Shown here in pieces: positions 14,079 to 28,700 of a stretch of DNA of 64,000 bases. Position 1 is the first letter of the stretch. Every line of letters begins with the position of its first letter. The DNA comes from Megascapheus bottae (Eukaryota > Chordata > Mammalia > Rodentia > Geomyidae). The notes beneath the pieces are model-generated. The model saw nothing but the letters and a program-made list of their open reading frames with translations. It searched no databases and was not told the DNA's origin. Made by a program: the position numbers and the translations under genes. Location: NCBI GenBank assembly GCA_024803745.1, contig JANJXV010001728.1:1-64000 (forward strand), written 5' to 3'.

Positions 14079-16262
14079 TTCCCCACACCTTCAATCTATG
14101 ACTTCACACACCTCCATTCTATGATTTCACACGCTTCCAATCTATGACTTCACACACCTCCATTCTATGACTTCACACACCTCCATTCTATGACTTCACA
14201 CACCTGCATTCTGACTTCGCACACCTCCATTCTCTGATTTCACACACCCCCATTCTATGACTTCAGACACCTCCATTGTGACTTCACACACCTCCATTCT
14301 ATGAGTTCATACACCTCCATTCTGACTTCACAAACCTCCATTCTATGACTTCACAGACTTTGAATATGTGACTTCACTCACCTCCACTCTATGACTTCAC
14401 ACTTCTCCATTCTATGACTTCCCACACCTCCTTTCCATGACTTCACGCACCCCCATTCTATGACTTCACACCTCCATTCTGACTTCACACACCGCCATTC
14501 TGTGACTTCACACACCTCCATTCTATGAGTTCACACACCTCCATTTTGACTTCACACACCTCCATTCTATGACTTCACACACCTTCATTCTTACTTCAGA
14601 AACATCCATCTTATGACTTCACACACCTCCATTCTATGACTTCACACACCTCCATTCTATGACTTCACACACCTCCATTCTGTGACTTCACACACCTTCA
14701 TTCTTACTTCAGAAACATCCATCTTATGACTTCACACACCTCCATTCTATGTCTTCACACACCTCCATTGTGACTTCACACACGTCCATTCTATGAGTTC
14801 ACACACCTCCATTCTGACTTCACACACCTCCATTCTATGACTTCACACTCCTCCATTCTGACTTCACACAGCTCCATTCTGTGAATTCACAAAATTCCAT
14901 TCTATGTTTTCACACACCTCCATACTGTGACTTCATACACCTCCATTCTATGACTTCACACACCTGCATTGTGACTTCACCCACCTCAATTCTATGAGTT
15001 CACACACCTGCATTGTGACTGCACACACCTCCATTCTATGACTTCACACATCTCCATTCTGACTTCACACACCTCCATTCTCTGACTTCACACACCTCCA
15101 TTTTGACTTCACACACTTCCATTCTGTGACTTCACACACCTCCATTCTATGACTTCACACACCTCCCTTCTATGAATTCACACACCTCCATTCTGTGACT
15201 TCACACACCTCCATTCTATGACTTCGCACACCTCCCTTCTATGAATTCACACCCCTCCATTCTGTGACTTCACACACCTCCATTGTATGACTTCACACAC
15301 CTCCATTCTGTGACTTCACACACCTCCATTGTCAGTTCACACACCTCCATTCTGTGACTTCACACACCTCCATTCTGTGACTTCCACACCTCCATTCTAT
15401 GACTTAACACACCTCCATTCTATGACTTCACACCCCTCCATTCTATGACTTCACACACCTCCATTCTGTGACTTCACACAACTCCATTCTATGACTTCAC
15501 ACACCTCCATTCTGTCACTTCACCACCTCCATTCTATGACTTCACACACCTCCATTCTATGACTTCACACACCTGCATTGTGACTTCACCCACCTCAATT
15601 CTATGAGTTCACACACCTGCATTGTGACTTCACACACCTCCATTCTATGACTTCACACATCTCCATTCTGACTTCACACACCTCAATTCTCTGACTTCAC
15701 ACACCTCCATTTTGACTTCACACACTTCCATTCTGTGACTTCACACACCTCCATTCTATGACTTCACACACCTCCCGTCCATGAATTCACACACCTCCAT
15801 TCTGTGACTTCACACACCTCCATTGTGAGTTCACCCACTTCCATTCTGTGTCTTCACACACCTCCATTCTGTGACTTCACACACCTCCATTATGTGACTT
15901 CACACACCTCCATTCTATGACTTCACACACCTCCCTTCTATGAATTCACACCCCTCCATTCTGTGACGTCACACACTTCCATTGTATGACTTCACACACC
16001 TCCATTCTCTGACTTCCACACCTCCTTTCTATGACTTAACACACCTCCATTCTATGACTTCACACCCGTCCATTCTATGACTTCACACACCACCATTCTG
16101 TGACTTCACACACCTCCATACTATGACTTCACACACCTCCATTCTGTCCCTTCACCACCTCCATTCTGTGACTTCACACACCTCCATTCTATGACTTCAC
16201 ACACCTGCATTGTGACTTCACACACCTCCATTCTGTGACTTCACACACCTCCATACTATGAC
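14079..16262 (+). repeat. 2.70 kb family, unit R2 with internal deletion (copy A)
   Basis: Anchors at 14,079 and 16,263 give 2,184 bp. This is 561 bp shorter than R1 once the local 44 bp insertion (near 14,693-14,737) is allowed for. The missing part corresponds to about 13,475-14,040 of R1: here a GCATTGTGAC monomer near 16,210 is followed almost directly by the CATACTATG/TTCCCC anchor. The junction keeps the monomer register. The copy B equivalent (22,948-25,087, 2,140 bp) has the same deletion, so it predates the 8.9 kb duplication. Confidence 0.85.
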
Positions 16263-17070
16263 TTCCCCACACCTTCAATCTATGACTTCACACACCTCCA
16301 TTCTATGATTTCACACGCTTCCAATCTATGACTTCACACACCTCCATTCTATGACTTCACACACCTCCATTCTATGACTTCACACACCTGCATTCTGACT
16401 TCGCACACCTCCATTCTCTGATTTCACACACCCCCATTCTATGACTTCAGACACCTCCATTGTGACTTCACACACCTCCATTCTATGAGTTCATACACCT
16501 CCATTCTGACTTCACAAACCTCCATTCTATGACTTCACAGACTTTGAATATGTGACTTCACTCACCTCCACTCTATGACTTCACACTTCTCCATTCTATG
16601 ACTTCCCACACCTCCTTTCCATGACTTCACCCACCCCCATTCTATGACTTCACACCTCCATTCTGACTTCACACACCACCATTCTGTGACTTCACACACC
16701 TCCATTCTATGAGTTCACACACCTCCATTTTGACTTCACACACCTCCATTCTATGACTTCACACACCTTCATTCTTACTTCAGAAACATCCATTCTATGA
16801 CTTCACACACCTCCATTCTATGACTTCACACACCTCCATTCTATGACTTCACACACCTCCATTCTGTGACTTCACACACCTCCATTCTATGTCTTCACAC
16901 ACCTCCATTGTGACTTCACACACGTCCATTCTATGAGTTCACACACCTCCATTCTGACTTCACACACCTCCATTCTATGACTTCACACTCCTCCATTCTG
17001 ACTTCACACAGCTCCATTCTGTGAATTCACAAAATTCCATTCTATGATTTTACACACCTCCATACTGTGA
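16263..17070 (+). repeat. 2.70 kb family, partial unit R3 at end of copy A
   Basis: This unit starts at the TTCCCC anchor (16,263). It contains the CAGACTTTGAATATG monomer (16,538), the short TTCACACCT monomer (16,649), a CTTCAGAAACATCC monomer (~16,785) and the CACAAAATTCC monomer (17,028), then stops at the duplication junction. The equivalent at the end of copy B (25,088 onward) continues into the middle block. Confidence 0.85.
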
Positions 17071-20000
17071 CTTCCACACCTCCTTTCTATGACTTAACAC
17101 ACCTCCATTCTATGACTTCACACCCCTCCATTCTATGACTTCACACACCACCATTCTGTGACTTCACACACCTCCATACTATGACTTCACAGACCTCCAT
17201 TCTGTCCCTTCACCACCTCCATTCTATGACTTCACACACCTCCATTCTATGACTTCACACACCTGCATTGTGACTTCACACACCTCCATTATCTGACTTC
17301 ACACACCTCCATTCTGACTTCACACACCTCCATTCTGTCTTCACACACCTCAATTCTGTGACTTCACACACCTCCATTCTATGATTTCACACACCTCCAT
17401 TCTATGACTTCACAGACCTCCATTCTATGACTTCACACACATCCATTCTGTGACTTCACAAACCTCCATTGTGACTTCATACACCTCCATTCTATGAGTT
17501 CACACACCTCCATTTTGACTTCACACACATCCATTCTATGACTTCACACAGGTCCATTCGGACTTCACACACCTGCATTCATTGACTTCACACACCTCCA
17601 TTCTCTGACTTCACACACCTCCATTTTGACTTCACACACTTCCATTCTGTGACTTCACACACCTCCATTCTATGACTTCACACACCTCCCTTCTATCAAT
17701 TCACACACCTCCATTCTGTGACTTCACACACCTCCATTCTATGACTTCACACACCTCCTTCTATGAATTCACACCCCTCCATTCTGTGACTTCACACACC
17801 TCCATTGTATGACTTCACACACCTCCATTCTGTGACTTCAAATACCTCCATTGTCAGTTCACACACCTCCATTCTGTGACTTCACACACCTCCATTCTGT
17901 GACTTCCACACCTCCATTCTATGACTTAACACACCTCCATTCTATGACTTCACACCCCTCCATTCTATGACTTCACACACCTCCATTCTGTGACTTCACA
18001 CAACTCCATTCTATGACTTCACACACCTCCATTCTGTAACTTCACCACCTCCATTCTATGACTTCACACACCTCCATTCTATGACTTCACACACCTGCAT
18101 TGTGACTTCACCCACCTCAATTCTATGAGTTCACACACCTGCATTGTGACTTTACACACCTCCATTCTATGACTTCACACATCTCCATTCTGACTTCACA
18201 CACCTCAATTCTCTGACTTCACACACCTCCATTTTGACTTCACACACTTCCATTCTGTGACTTCACACACCTCCATTCTATGACTTCACACACCTCCCGT
18301 CTATGAATTCACACACCTCCATTCTGTGACTTCACACACCTCCATTGTGAGTTCACCCACTTCCATTCTGTGTCTTCACACACCTCCATTCTGTGACTTC
18401 ACACACCTCCATTATGTGACTTCACACACCTCCATTCTATGACTTCACACACCTCCCTTCTATGAATTCACACCCCTACATTCTGTCACTTCACACACTT
18501 CCATTGTATGACTTCACACACCTCCATTCTGTGACTTCCACACCTCCTTTGTATGACTTAACACACCTCCATTCTAGGACTTCACACCCCTCCATTCTAT
18601 GACTTCACACACCACCATTCTGTGACTTCACACACCTCCATACTATGACTTCACACACCTCCATTCTGTCCCTTCACCACCTCCATTCTATGACTTCACA
18701 CACCTCCATTCTATGACTTCACACACCTGCATTGTGACTTCACACACCTCCATTATCTGACTTCACACACCTCCATTCTGACTTCACACACCTCCATTCT
18801 GTCTTCACACACCTCAATTCTGTGACTTCACACACCTCCATTCTATGATTTCACACACCTCCATTCTATGACTTCACAGACCTCCATTCTATGACTTCAC
18901 ACACTTCCTTTCTGAGTTCACACACATCCATTCTGTGACTTCACACACCTCCATTGTGACTTCATACACCTCCATTCTATAAGTTCACACACCTCCATTT
19001 TGACTTCACACACATCCATTCTATGACTTCACACAGGTCCATTCTGACTTCACACACCTGCATTCATTGACTTCACACACCTCCGTTCTCTGACTTCACA
19101 CACCTCCATTTTGACTTCACAGACTTCCATTCTGTGACTTCACACACCTCCATTCTATGACTTCACACACCTCCCTTCTATGAATTCACACACCTCCATT
19201 CTGTGACTTCACACACCTCCATTGTGAGTTCACCCACTTCCATTCTGTGTCTTCACACACCTCCATTCTGTGACTTCACACACCTCCAATATGTGACTTT
19301 ACACACCTCCATTCTATGACTTCACACCCCTTCCTTCTATGAATTCACACCCCTCCATTCTGTGACTTCACACACCTCCATTGTATGACTTCACACACCT
19401 CCATTCTGTGACTTCACACACCTCCATTCTCAGTTCACACACCTCCATTCTGTGACTTCCACACCTCCATTCTATGACTTAACACACCTCCATTCTATGA
19501 CTTCACACCCCTCCATTCTATGACTTCACACACCACCATTCTGTGACTTCACACACCTCCATTCTATGACTTCACACACCTCCATTCTGACACTTCACCA
19601 CCTCCATTCTATGACTTCACACACCTCCATTCTATGACTTCACACACCTGCATTGTGACCTCACCCACCTCAATTCTATGAGTTCACACACCTGCATTCT
19701 GACTTCACACACCTCCATTCTGTGACTTCACACACCTCCATTCTATGATTTTACACACCTCCATTCTATGACTTCACAGACCTCTATTCTATGACTTCAC
19801 ATACCTCCTTTCTGAGTTCACACACATCCATTCTGTGACTTCACACACCTCCATTGTGACTTCATACACCTCCATTCTATGAGTTCACACACCTCCATTT
19901 TGACTTCACACACATCCATTCTATGACTTCACACAGGTCCATTCTGACTTCACACACCTGCATTCTGTGACTTCACACACCTCCATTCTATGACTTCACA

Positions 20001-20246
20001 AACCTCCATTCTGTAACTTCACACAGCTCCACTCTGTGACTTTACACACCTCCATTCTGTTACTTCACACACCTCCATTCTGTGATTTCACACACAATCC
20101 ATTCTATGACTTCACAAACCTCCATTCTTTGATTTCACACACCTCCATCCTATGACTTCACACACCTCCATTGTGACTTCACATAACTCCATTCTGCGAA
20201 TTCACACACCTCCATTCTGTGACTTCACACACCTCCATACTATGAC

Positions 20247-22947
20247 TTCCCCACACCTTCATTCTATGACTTCACACACCTCCATTCTATGACTTCACAC
20301 GCTTCCAATCTATGACTTCACACACCTCCATTCTATGATTTCACACACCTCCATTCTATGACTTCACACACCTGCATTCTGACTTCGCACACCTCCATTC
20401 TCTGATTTCACACACCCCTATTCTGTGACTTCAGACACCTCCATTGTGACTTCACACACCTCCATTCTATGAGTTCATACACCTCCATTCTGACTTCACA
20501 AACCTCCATTCTATGACTTCACAGACTTTGAATATGTGACTTCACTCACCTCCACTCTATGACTTCACACTTCTCCATTCTATGACTTCCCACACCTCCT
20601 TTCCATGACTTCACCCACCCCCATTCTATGACTTCACACCTCCATTCTGACTTCACACACCTCCATTCTCTGACTTCACACACCTCCATTCTATGAGTTC
20701 ACACACCTCCATTTTGACTTCACACACCTCCATTCTATGACTTCACACACCTTCATTCTTACTTCAGAAACATCCATCCTATGACTTCACACACCTCCAT
20801 TCTATGACTTCACACACCTCCATTCTATGACTTCACACACCTCCATTCTGTGACTTCACACACCTCCATTCTATGTCTTCACACACCTCCATTGTGACTT
20901 CACACACGTCCATTCTATGAGTTCACACACCTCCATTCTGACTTCACACACCTCCATTCTATGACTTCACACTCCTCCATTCTGACTTCACACAGCTCCA
21001 TTCTGTGAATTCACAAAATTCCATTCTATGATTTCACACACCTCCATACTGTGACTTCACACACCTCCATTCTATGACTTCATACACCTGCATTGTGACT
21101 TCACCCACCTCAATTCTATGAGTTCACACACCTGCATTGTGACTGCACACACCTCCATTCTATGACTTCACACATCTCCATTCTGACTTCACACACCTCC
21201 ATTCTCTGACTTCACACACCTCCATTTTGACTTCACACACTTCCATTCTGTGACTTCACACACCTCCATTCTATGACTTCACACACCTCCCTTCTATGAA
21301 TTCACACACCTCCATTCTGTGATTTCACACACCTCCATTCTATGACTTCGCACACCTCCCTTCTATGAATTCACACCCCTCCATTCTGTGACTTCACACA
21401 CCTCCATTGTATGACTTCACACACCTCCATTCTGTGACTTCACACACCTCCATTGTCAGTTCACACACCTCCATTCTGTGACTTCACACACCTCCATTCT
21501 GTGACTTCCACACCTCCATTCTATGACTTAACACACCTCCATTCTATGACTTCACACCCCTCCATTCTATGACTTCACACACCTCCATTCTGTGACTTCA
21601 CACAACTCCATTCTATGACTTCACACACCTCCATTCTGTCACTTCACCACCTCCATTCTATGACTTCACACTCCTCCATTCTATGACTTCACACACCTGC
21701 ATTGTGACTTCACCCACCTCAATTCTATGAGTTCACACACCTGCATTGTGACTTCACACACCTCCATTCTATGACTTCACACATCTCCATTCTGACTTCA
21801 CACACCTCAATTCTCTGACTTCACACACCTCCATTTTGACTTCACACACTTCCATTCTGTGACTTCACACACCTCCATTCTATGATTTCACACACCTCCC
21901 GTCCATGAGTTCACACACCTCCATTCTGTGACTTCACACACCTCCATTGTGAGTTCACCCACTTCCATTCTGTGTCTTCACACACCTCCATTCTGTGACT
22001 TCACACACCTCCATTATGTGACTTCACACACCTCCATTCTATGACTTCACACACCTCCCTTCTATGAATTCACACCCCTCCATTCTGTGACGTCACACAC
22101 TTCCATTGTATGACTTCACACACCTCCATTCTCTGACTTCCACACCTCCTTTCTATGACTTAACACACCTCCATTCTATGACTTCACACCCGTCCATTCT
22201 ATGACTTCACATACCACCATTCTGTGACTTCACACACCTCCATACTATGACTTCACACACCTCCATTCTGTCCCTTCACCACCTCCATTCTGTGACTTCA
22301 CACACCTCCATTCTATGACTTCACACACCTGCATTGTGACTTCACACACCTCCATTATCTGACTTCACACACCTCCATTCTGACTTCACACACCTCCATT
22401 CTGTCTTCACACACCTCAATTCTTGACTTCACACACTTCCATTCTATGATTTCACACACCTCCATTCTATGACTTCACAGACCTCCATTCTATGACTTCA
22501 CACACCTCCTTTCTGAGTTCACACACATCCATTCTGTGACTTCACACACCTCCATTGTGACTACATACACCTCCATTCTATGAGTTCTCACACCTCCATT
22601 TTGACTTCACACACATCCATTCTATGACTTCACACAGGTCCATTCTGACTTCACACACCTGCATTCTGTGACTTCACACACCTCCATTCTATGACTTCAA
22701 AAACCTCCATTCTGTGACTTCACACACCTCCACTCTGTGACTTTACACACCTCCATTCTGTGACTTCACACACCTCCATTCTGTGATTTCACACACAATC
22801 CATTCTATGACTTCACAAACCTCCATTCTTTGATTTCACACACCTCCATCCTATGACTTCACACACCTCCATTGTGACTTCACATAACTCCATTCTGTGA
22901 CTTCACACACCTCCATTCTGTGACTTCACACACCTCCATACTATGAC
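20247..22947 (+). repeat. 2.70 kb higher-order repeat, unit R1 (copy B)
   Basis: This is the copy B counterpart of 11,378-14,078, also 2,701 bp from TTCCCC anchor to TTCCCC anchor. The CAGACTTTGAATATG monomer lies at 20,522, offset 8,869 from its partner. It includes the perfect palindrome TGACGTCA at 22,088. Confidence 0.88.
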
Positions 22948-25087
22948 TTCCCCACACCTTCAATCTATGACTTCACACACCTCCATTCTATGATTTCACA
23001 CGCTTCCAATCTATGACTTCACACACCTCCATTCTATGACTTCACACACCTCCATTCTATGACTTCACACACCTGCATTCTGACTTCGCACACCTCCATT
23101 CTCTGATTTCACACACCCCCATTCTATGACTTCAGACACCTCCATTGTGACTTCACACACCTCCATTCTATGAGTTCATACACCTCCATTCTGACTTCAC
23201 AAACCTCCATTCTATGACTTCACAGACTTTGAATATGTGACTTCACTCACCTCCACTCTATGACTTCACACTTCTCCATTCTATGACTTCCCACACCTCC
23301 TTTCCATGACTTCACGCACCCCCATTCTATGACTTCACACCTCCATTCTGACTTCACACACCGCCATTCTGTGACTTCACACACCTCCATTCTATGAGTT
23401 CACACACCTCCATTTTGACTTCACACACCTCCATTCTATGACTTCACACACCTTCATTCTTACTTCAGAAACATCCATCTTATGACTTCACACACCTCCA
23501 TTCTATGACTTCACACACCTCCATTCTATGACTTCACACACCTCCATTCTGTGACTTCACACACCTCCATTCTATGTCTTCACACACCTCCATTGTGACT
23601 TCACACACGTCCATTCTATGAGTTCACACACCTCCATTCTGACTTCACACACCTCCATTCTATGACTTCACACTCCTCCATTCTGACTTCACACAGCTCC
23701 ATTCTGTGAATTCACAAAATTCCATTCTATGTTTTCACACACCTCCATACTGTGACTTCATACACCTCCATTCTATGACTTCACACACCTGCATTGTGAC
23801 TTCACCCACCTCAATTCTATGAGTTCACACACCTGCATTGTGACTGCACACACCTCCATTCTATGACTTCACACATCTCCATTCTGACTTCACACACCTC
23901 CATTCTCTGACTTCACACACCTCCATTTTGACTTCACACACTTCCATTCTGTGACTTCACACACCTCCATTCTATGACTTCACACACCTCCCTTCTATGA
24001 ATTCACACACCTCCATTCTGTGACTTCACACACCTCCATTCTATGACTTCGCACACCTCCCTTCTATGAATTCACACCCCTCCATTCTGTGACTTCACAC
24101 ACCTCCATTGTATGACTTCACACACCTCCATTCTGTGACTTCACACACCTCCATTGTCAGTTCACACACCTCCATTCTGTGACTTCACACACCTCCATTC
24201 TGTGACTTCCACACCTCCATTCTATGACTTAACACACCTCCATTCTATGACTTCACACCCCTCCATTCTATGACTTCACACACCTCCATTCTGTGACTTC
24301 ACACAACTCCATTCTTTGACTTCACACACCTCCATTCTGTCACTTCACCACCTCCATTCTATGACTTCACACACCTCCATTCTATGACTTCACACACCTG
24401 CATTGTGACTTCACCCACCTCAATTCTATGAGTTCACACACCTGCATTGTGACTTCACACACCTCCATTCTATGACTTCACACATCTCCATTCTGACTTC
24501 ACACACCTCAATTCTCTGACTTCACACACCTCCATTTTGACTTCACACACTTCCATTCTGTGACTTCACACACCTCCATTCTATGACTTCACACACCTCC
24601 CGTCCATGAATTCACACACCTCCATTCTGTGACTTCACACACCTCCATTGTGAGTTCACCCACTTCCATTCTGTGTCTTCACACACCTCCATTCTGTGAC
24701 TTCACACACCTCCATTATGTGACTTCACACACCTCCATTCTATGACTTCACACACCTCCCTTCTATGAATTCACACCCCTCCATTCTGTGACGTCACACA
24801 CTTCCATTGTATGACTTCACACACCTCCATTCTCTGACTTCCACACCTCCTTTCTATGACTTAACACACCTCCATTCTATGACTTCACACCCGTCCATTC
24901 TATGACTTCACACACCACCATTCTGTGACTTCACACACCTCCATACTATGACTTCACACACCTCCATTCTGTCCCTTCACCACCTCCATTCTGTGACTTC
25001 ACACACCTCCATTCTATGACTTCACACACCTGCATTGTGACTTCACACACCTCCATTCTGTGACTTCACACACCTCCATACTATGAC
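22948..25087 (+). repeat. 2.70 kb family, unit R2 with internal deletion (copy B)
   Basis: This 2,140 bp unit carries the same internal deletion as copy A but lacks the extra 44 bp pair near 14.7 kb. The CAGACTTTGAATATG monomer is at 23,223, and TGACGTCA is at 24,789. Confidence 0.87.
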
Positions 25088-25789
25088 TTCCCCACACCTT
25101 CAATCTATGACTTCACACACCTCCATTCTATGATTTCACACGCTTCCAATCTATGACTTCACACACCTCCATTCTATGACTTCACACACCTCCATTCTAT
25201 GACTTCACACACCTGCATTCTGACTTCGCACACCTCCATTCTCTGATTTCACACACCCCCATTCTATGACTTCAGACACCTCCATTGTGACTTCACACAC
25301 CTCCATTCTATGAGTTCATACACCTCCATTCTGACTTCACAAACCTCCATTCTATGACTTCACAGACTTTGAATATGTGACTTCACTCACCTCCACTCTA
25401 TGACTTCACACTTCTCCATTCTATGACTTCCCACACCTCCTTTCCATGACTTCACCCACCCCCATTCTATGACTTCACACCTCCATTCTGACTTCACACA
25501 CCACCATTCTGTGACTTCACACACCTCCATTCTATGAGTTCACACACCTCCATTTTGACTTCACACACCTCCATTCTATGACTTCACACACCTTCATTCT
25601 TACTTCAGAAACATCCATTCTATGACTTCACACACCTCCATTCTATGACTTCACACACCTCCATTCTATGACTTCACACACCTCCATTCTGTGACTTCAC
25701 ACACCTCCATTCTATGTCTTCACACACCTCCATTGTGACTTCACACACGTCCATTCTATGAGTTCACACACCTCCATTCTGACTTCACA

Positions 25790-28700
25790 CACCTCCATTC
25801 TATGACTTCACACTCCTCCATTCTGACTTCACACAGCTCCATTCTGTGAATTCACAAAATTCCATTCTATGATTTTACACACCTCCATACTGTGACTTCA
25901 CACACCTCCATCTATGACTTCAAACACCTCCATTCTGAGTTTACACACCTCCATTCTGTGACTTCACACACCTCCATTCTGTGACTTCACACACTTCCAT
26001 TGTGAAGTCACACACCTCCATTCTATGAGTTCACACACATCCATTCTAGGACTTCACACTCCTCAATTCTGACATCACACAGCTCCATTCTATGACTTCA
26101 CAGACCTCGGATCTGTGACTTCACTCACATCCATTCTATGACTTCACACTCCTCTATTCTATGACTTCCAAAAACTCCTTTCTATGACTTCACCCACCTC
26201 TATTCTATGATTTCACACCTCCATTCTGACTTCACACACCTCCATTCTGTGACTTCACACACCGCCATTCTATGACTTCACACACCTCCATTCTATGACT
26301 TCACACACCTTCATCTTACTTCAGAAACATCCAATCTATGACCTCACACACCTCCATTCTATGACTTCACAAACCTCCATTCTGTGACTTCCCACACCTC
26401 CATTCTCAGTTCACACATCTCCATTCTGTGACTTCACACACCTCCCTTCTGACATCACACACCTCCCTTCTGTGACTTCACACACCTCCATTGTAAGTTC
26501 ACCCACTTCCATTCTGTGACTTCACACACCTCCATTCTGTCACTTCACACACCTCCATTCTGTGACTTCACACACCTCCATTCTATGACTTCACACACCT
26601 CCATTCTATGAATTCACACACCTCCATTCTGTGACTTCACACACCTCCATTGTATGACTTCACACACCTCTATTCTGTGACTTCACACACCTCCTTTCTG
26701 AGTTCACACAACTCCATTCTATGACTTCACACACATGCATTGTAACTTCACCCACCTCCATTCTATGAGTTCACACACCTGCATTGTGACTTCACACACC
26801 TCCATTCTATGACTTCACACATCTGCATTCTGACTTCACACACCTCCATGCTCTGACTTCATACACCTCCATTCTATGACTTCACACACCTCCCTTGTGA
26901 CTTCACAGAACTCCATTCTGTGACTTCACACACCTCCCTCTGTGACTCCTCACACCTCCAATCTATGACTTCACACACTTCCAATCTATGACTTCACACA
27001 CCTCCTTTCTATGACTTCACACACCTGCATTCTGACTTCACACACCTCTATTCTCTGACTTCACACATCTCCATTCTATGACTTCACACACCTCCATTCT
27101 GTAACTTCACACACTTCCAATGTTTGACTTCACACACCTCCATTCCATGACTTCATACACCTCCATTCTATGAATTCATACATATCCATTCTTTCACTTG
27201 ATACACCTCCATTTTGACTTCACACACCTCCATTCTGTGACTTCACACGCCTCCATTCTATGACTTCACACATCTCCATTCTGACTTCACACACCTCCAT
27301 TGTGAGTTCACCCACTTCCATTCTGTGTCTTCACACACTTCCATTCTGTGATTTCACACACCTCCATTATGTGACTTCACACACCTCAATTCTATGACTT
27401 CACACACCTCCCTTCTATGAATTCACACCCCTCCATTCTGTGACTTCACACACCTCCATTGTATGACTTCACACACCTCCATTCTGTGACGTCACACACC
27501 TCCATTCTCAGTTAACACACCTCCATTCTGTGACTTCACACACCTCCATTCTATGACTTCACACCCCTCCATTCTATGACTTCACACACCACCATTCTGT
27601 GACTTCACACACCTCCATTCTATGACTTCACACACCTCCATTCTGTCACTTCACCACCTCCATTCTATGACTTCACACACCTCCATTCTATGACTTCACA
27701 CACCTGCATTGTGACTTCACCCACCTCAATTCTATGAGTTCACACACCTGCATTGTGACTTCACACCCCTACATTCTATGACTTCACACATCTCCATTTT
27801 GACTTCACACACCTCCATTCTGTCACTTCACCACCTCCATTCTATGACTTCACACACCTCCACTCTATGACATCACACACCTGCATTGTGTCTTCACACA
27901 CCTCCATTATGTGACTTCACACACCTCCATTCTGACTTCACACACCTCCATTCTATGACTTCACAAACCTCCATTCTTTGATTTCACACACCTCCATCCT
28001 ATGACTTCACACACCTCCATTGTGTCTTCACATAACTCCATTCTGCGACTTCACACACCTCCATTCTGTGACTTCACACACCTCCATACTATGACTTCCC
28101 CACACCTTCAATCTATGACTTCACACACCTCCATTCTATGACTTCACACGCTTCCAATCTATGACTTCACACACCTCCATTCTATGACTTCACACACCTC
28201 CATTCTATGACTTCACACACCTGCATTCTGACTTCGCACACCTCCATTCTCTGATTTCACACACCCCCATTCTATGACTTCACACACCTCCATTGTGACT
28301 TCACACACCTCCATTCTATGAGTTCATACACCTCCATTCTGACTTCACAAACCTCCATTCTATGACTTCACAGACTTTGAATATGTGACTTCACTCACCT
28401 CCACTCTATGACTTCACACTTCTCCATTCTATGACTTCCCACACCTCCTTTCCATGACTTCACCCACCCACATTCTATGACTTCACACCTCCATTCTGAC
28501 TTCACACACCTCCATTCTGTGACTTCACACACCTCCATTCTATGAGTTCACACACCTCCATTTTGACTTGACACACCTCCATTCTATGACTTCACACACC
28601 TTCATTCTCACTTCAGAAACATCCATTCTATGACTTCACACACCTCCATTCTATGACTTCACACACCTCCATTCTATGACTTCACACACCTCCATTCTGT

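Larger units (their letters stand above)
8181..17070 (+). repeat. 8.9 kb tandem segmental duplication, copy A
   Basis: This 8,890 bp segment is followed directly by a near-identical second copy. It begins at the CTTCCACACC monomer at 8181 and ends after CATACTGTGA at 17,061-17,070, where CTTCCACACC follows again. It contains unit 3 of the 2.43 kb family and then two and a third units of the 2.70 kb family. Offsets to copy B are 8,890 up to about 10.8 kb, 8,869 to about 14.7 kb and 8,825 after that. The steps are one 21 bp monomer (TCTTCACACACCTCAATTCTG-type, near 10,830) and a 44 bp pair (near 14,693-14,737, including the CTTCAGAAACATCC monomer) that are present only here. Confidence 0.93.
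17071..25895 (+). repeat. 8.8 kb tandem segmental duplication, copy B
   Basis: This is the second copy of 8,181-17,070, at 8,825 bp. The 65 bp length difference equals the 21 and 44 bp indels, so no other net length change exists over nearly 9 kb. Visible substitutions are few, for example near 17,561, 18,034, 18,550, 19,900, 21,083 and 22,691-22,701. The junction at 17,070/17,071 lies within a TGTGACTT shared by both sides. Copy B ends at 25,895, where the ancestral continuation (CATACTGTGACTTCACACACC, then a short CCATCTATGAC monomer) is retained. Its first ~0.5 kb shares two private variants with 3.4-3.8 kb instead of 8.2-8.7 kb, so the copy is mosaic at its left edge. Confidence 0.93.
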
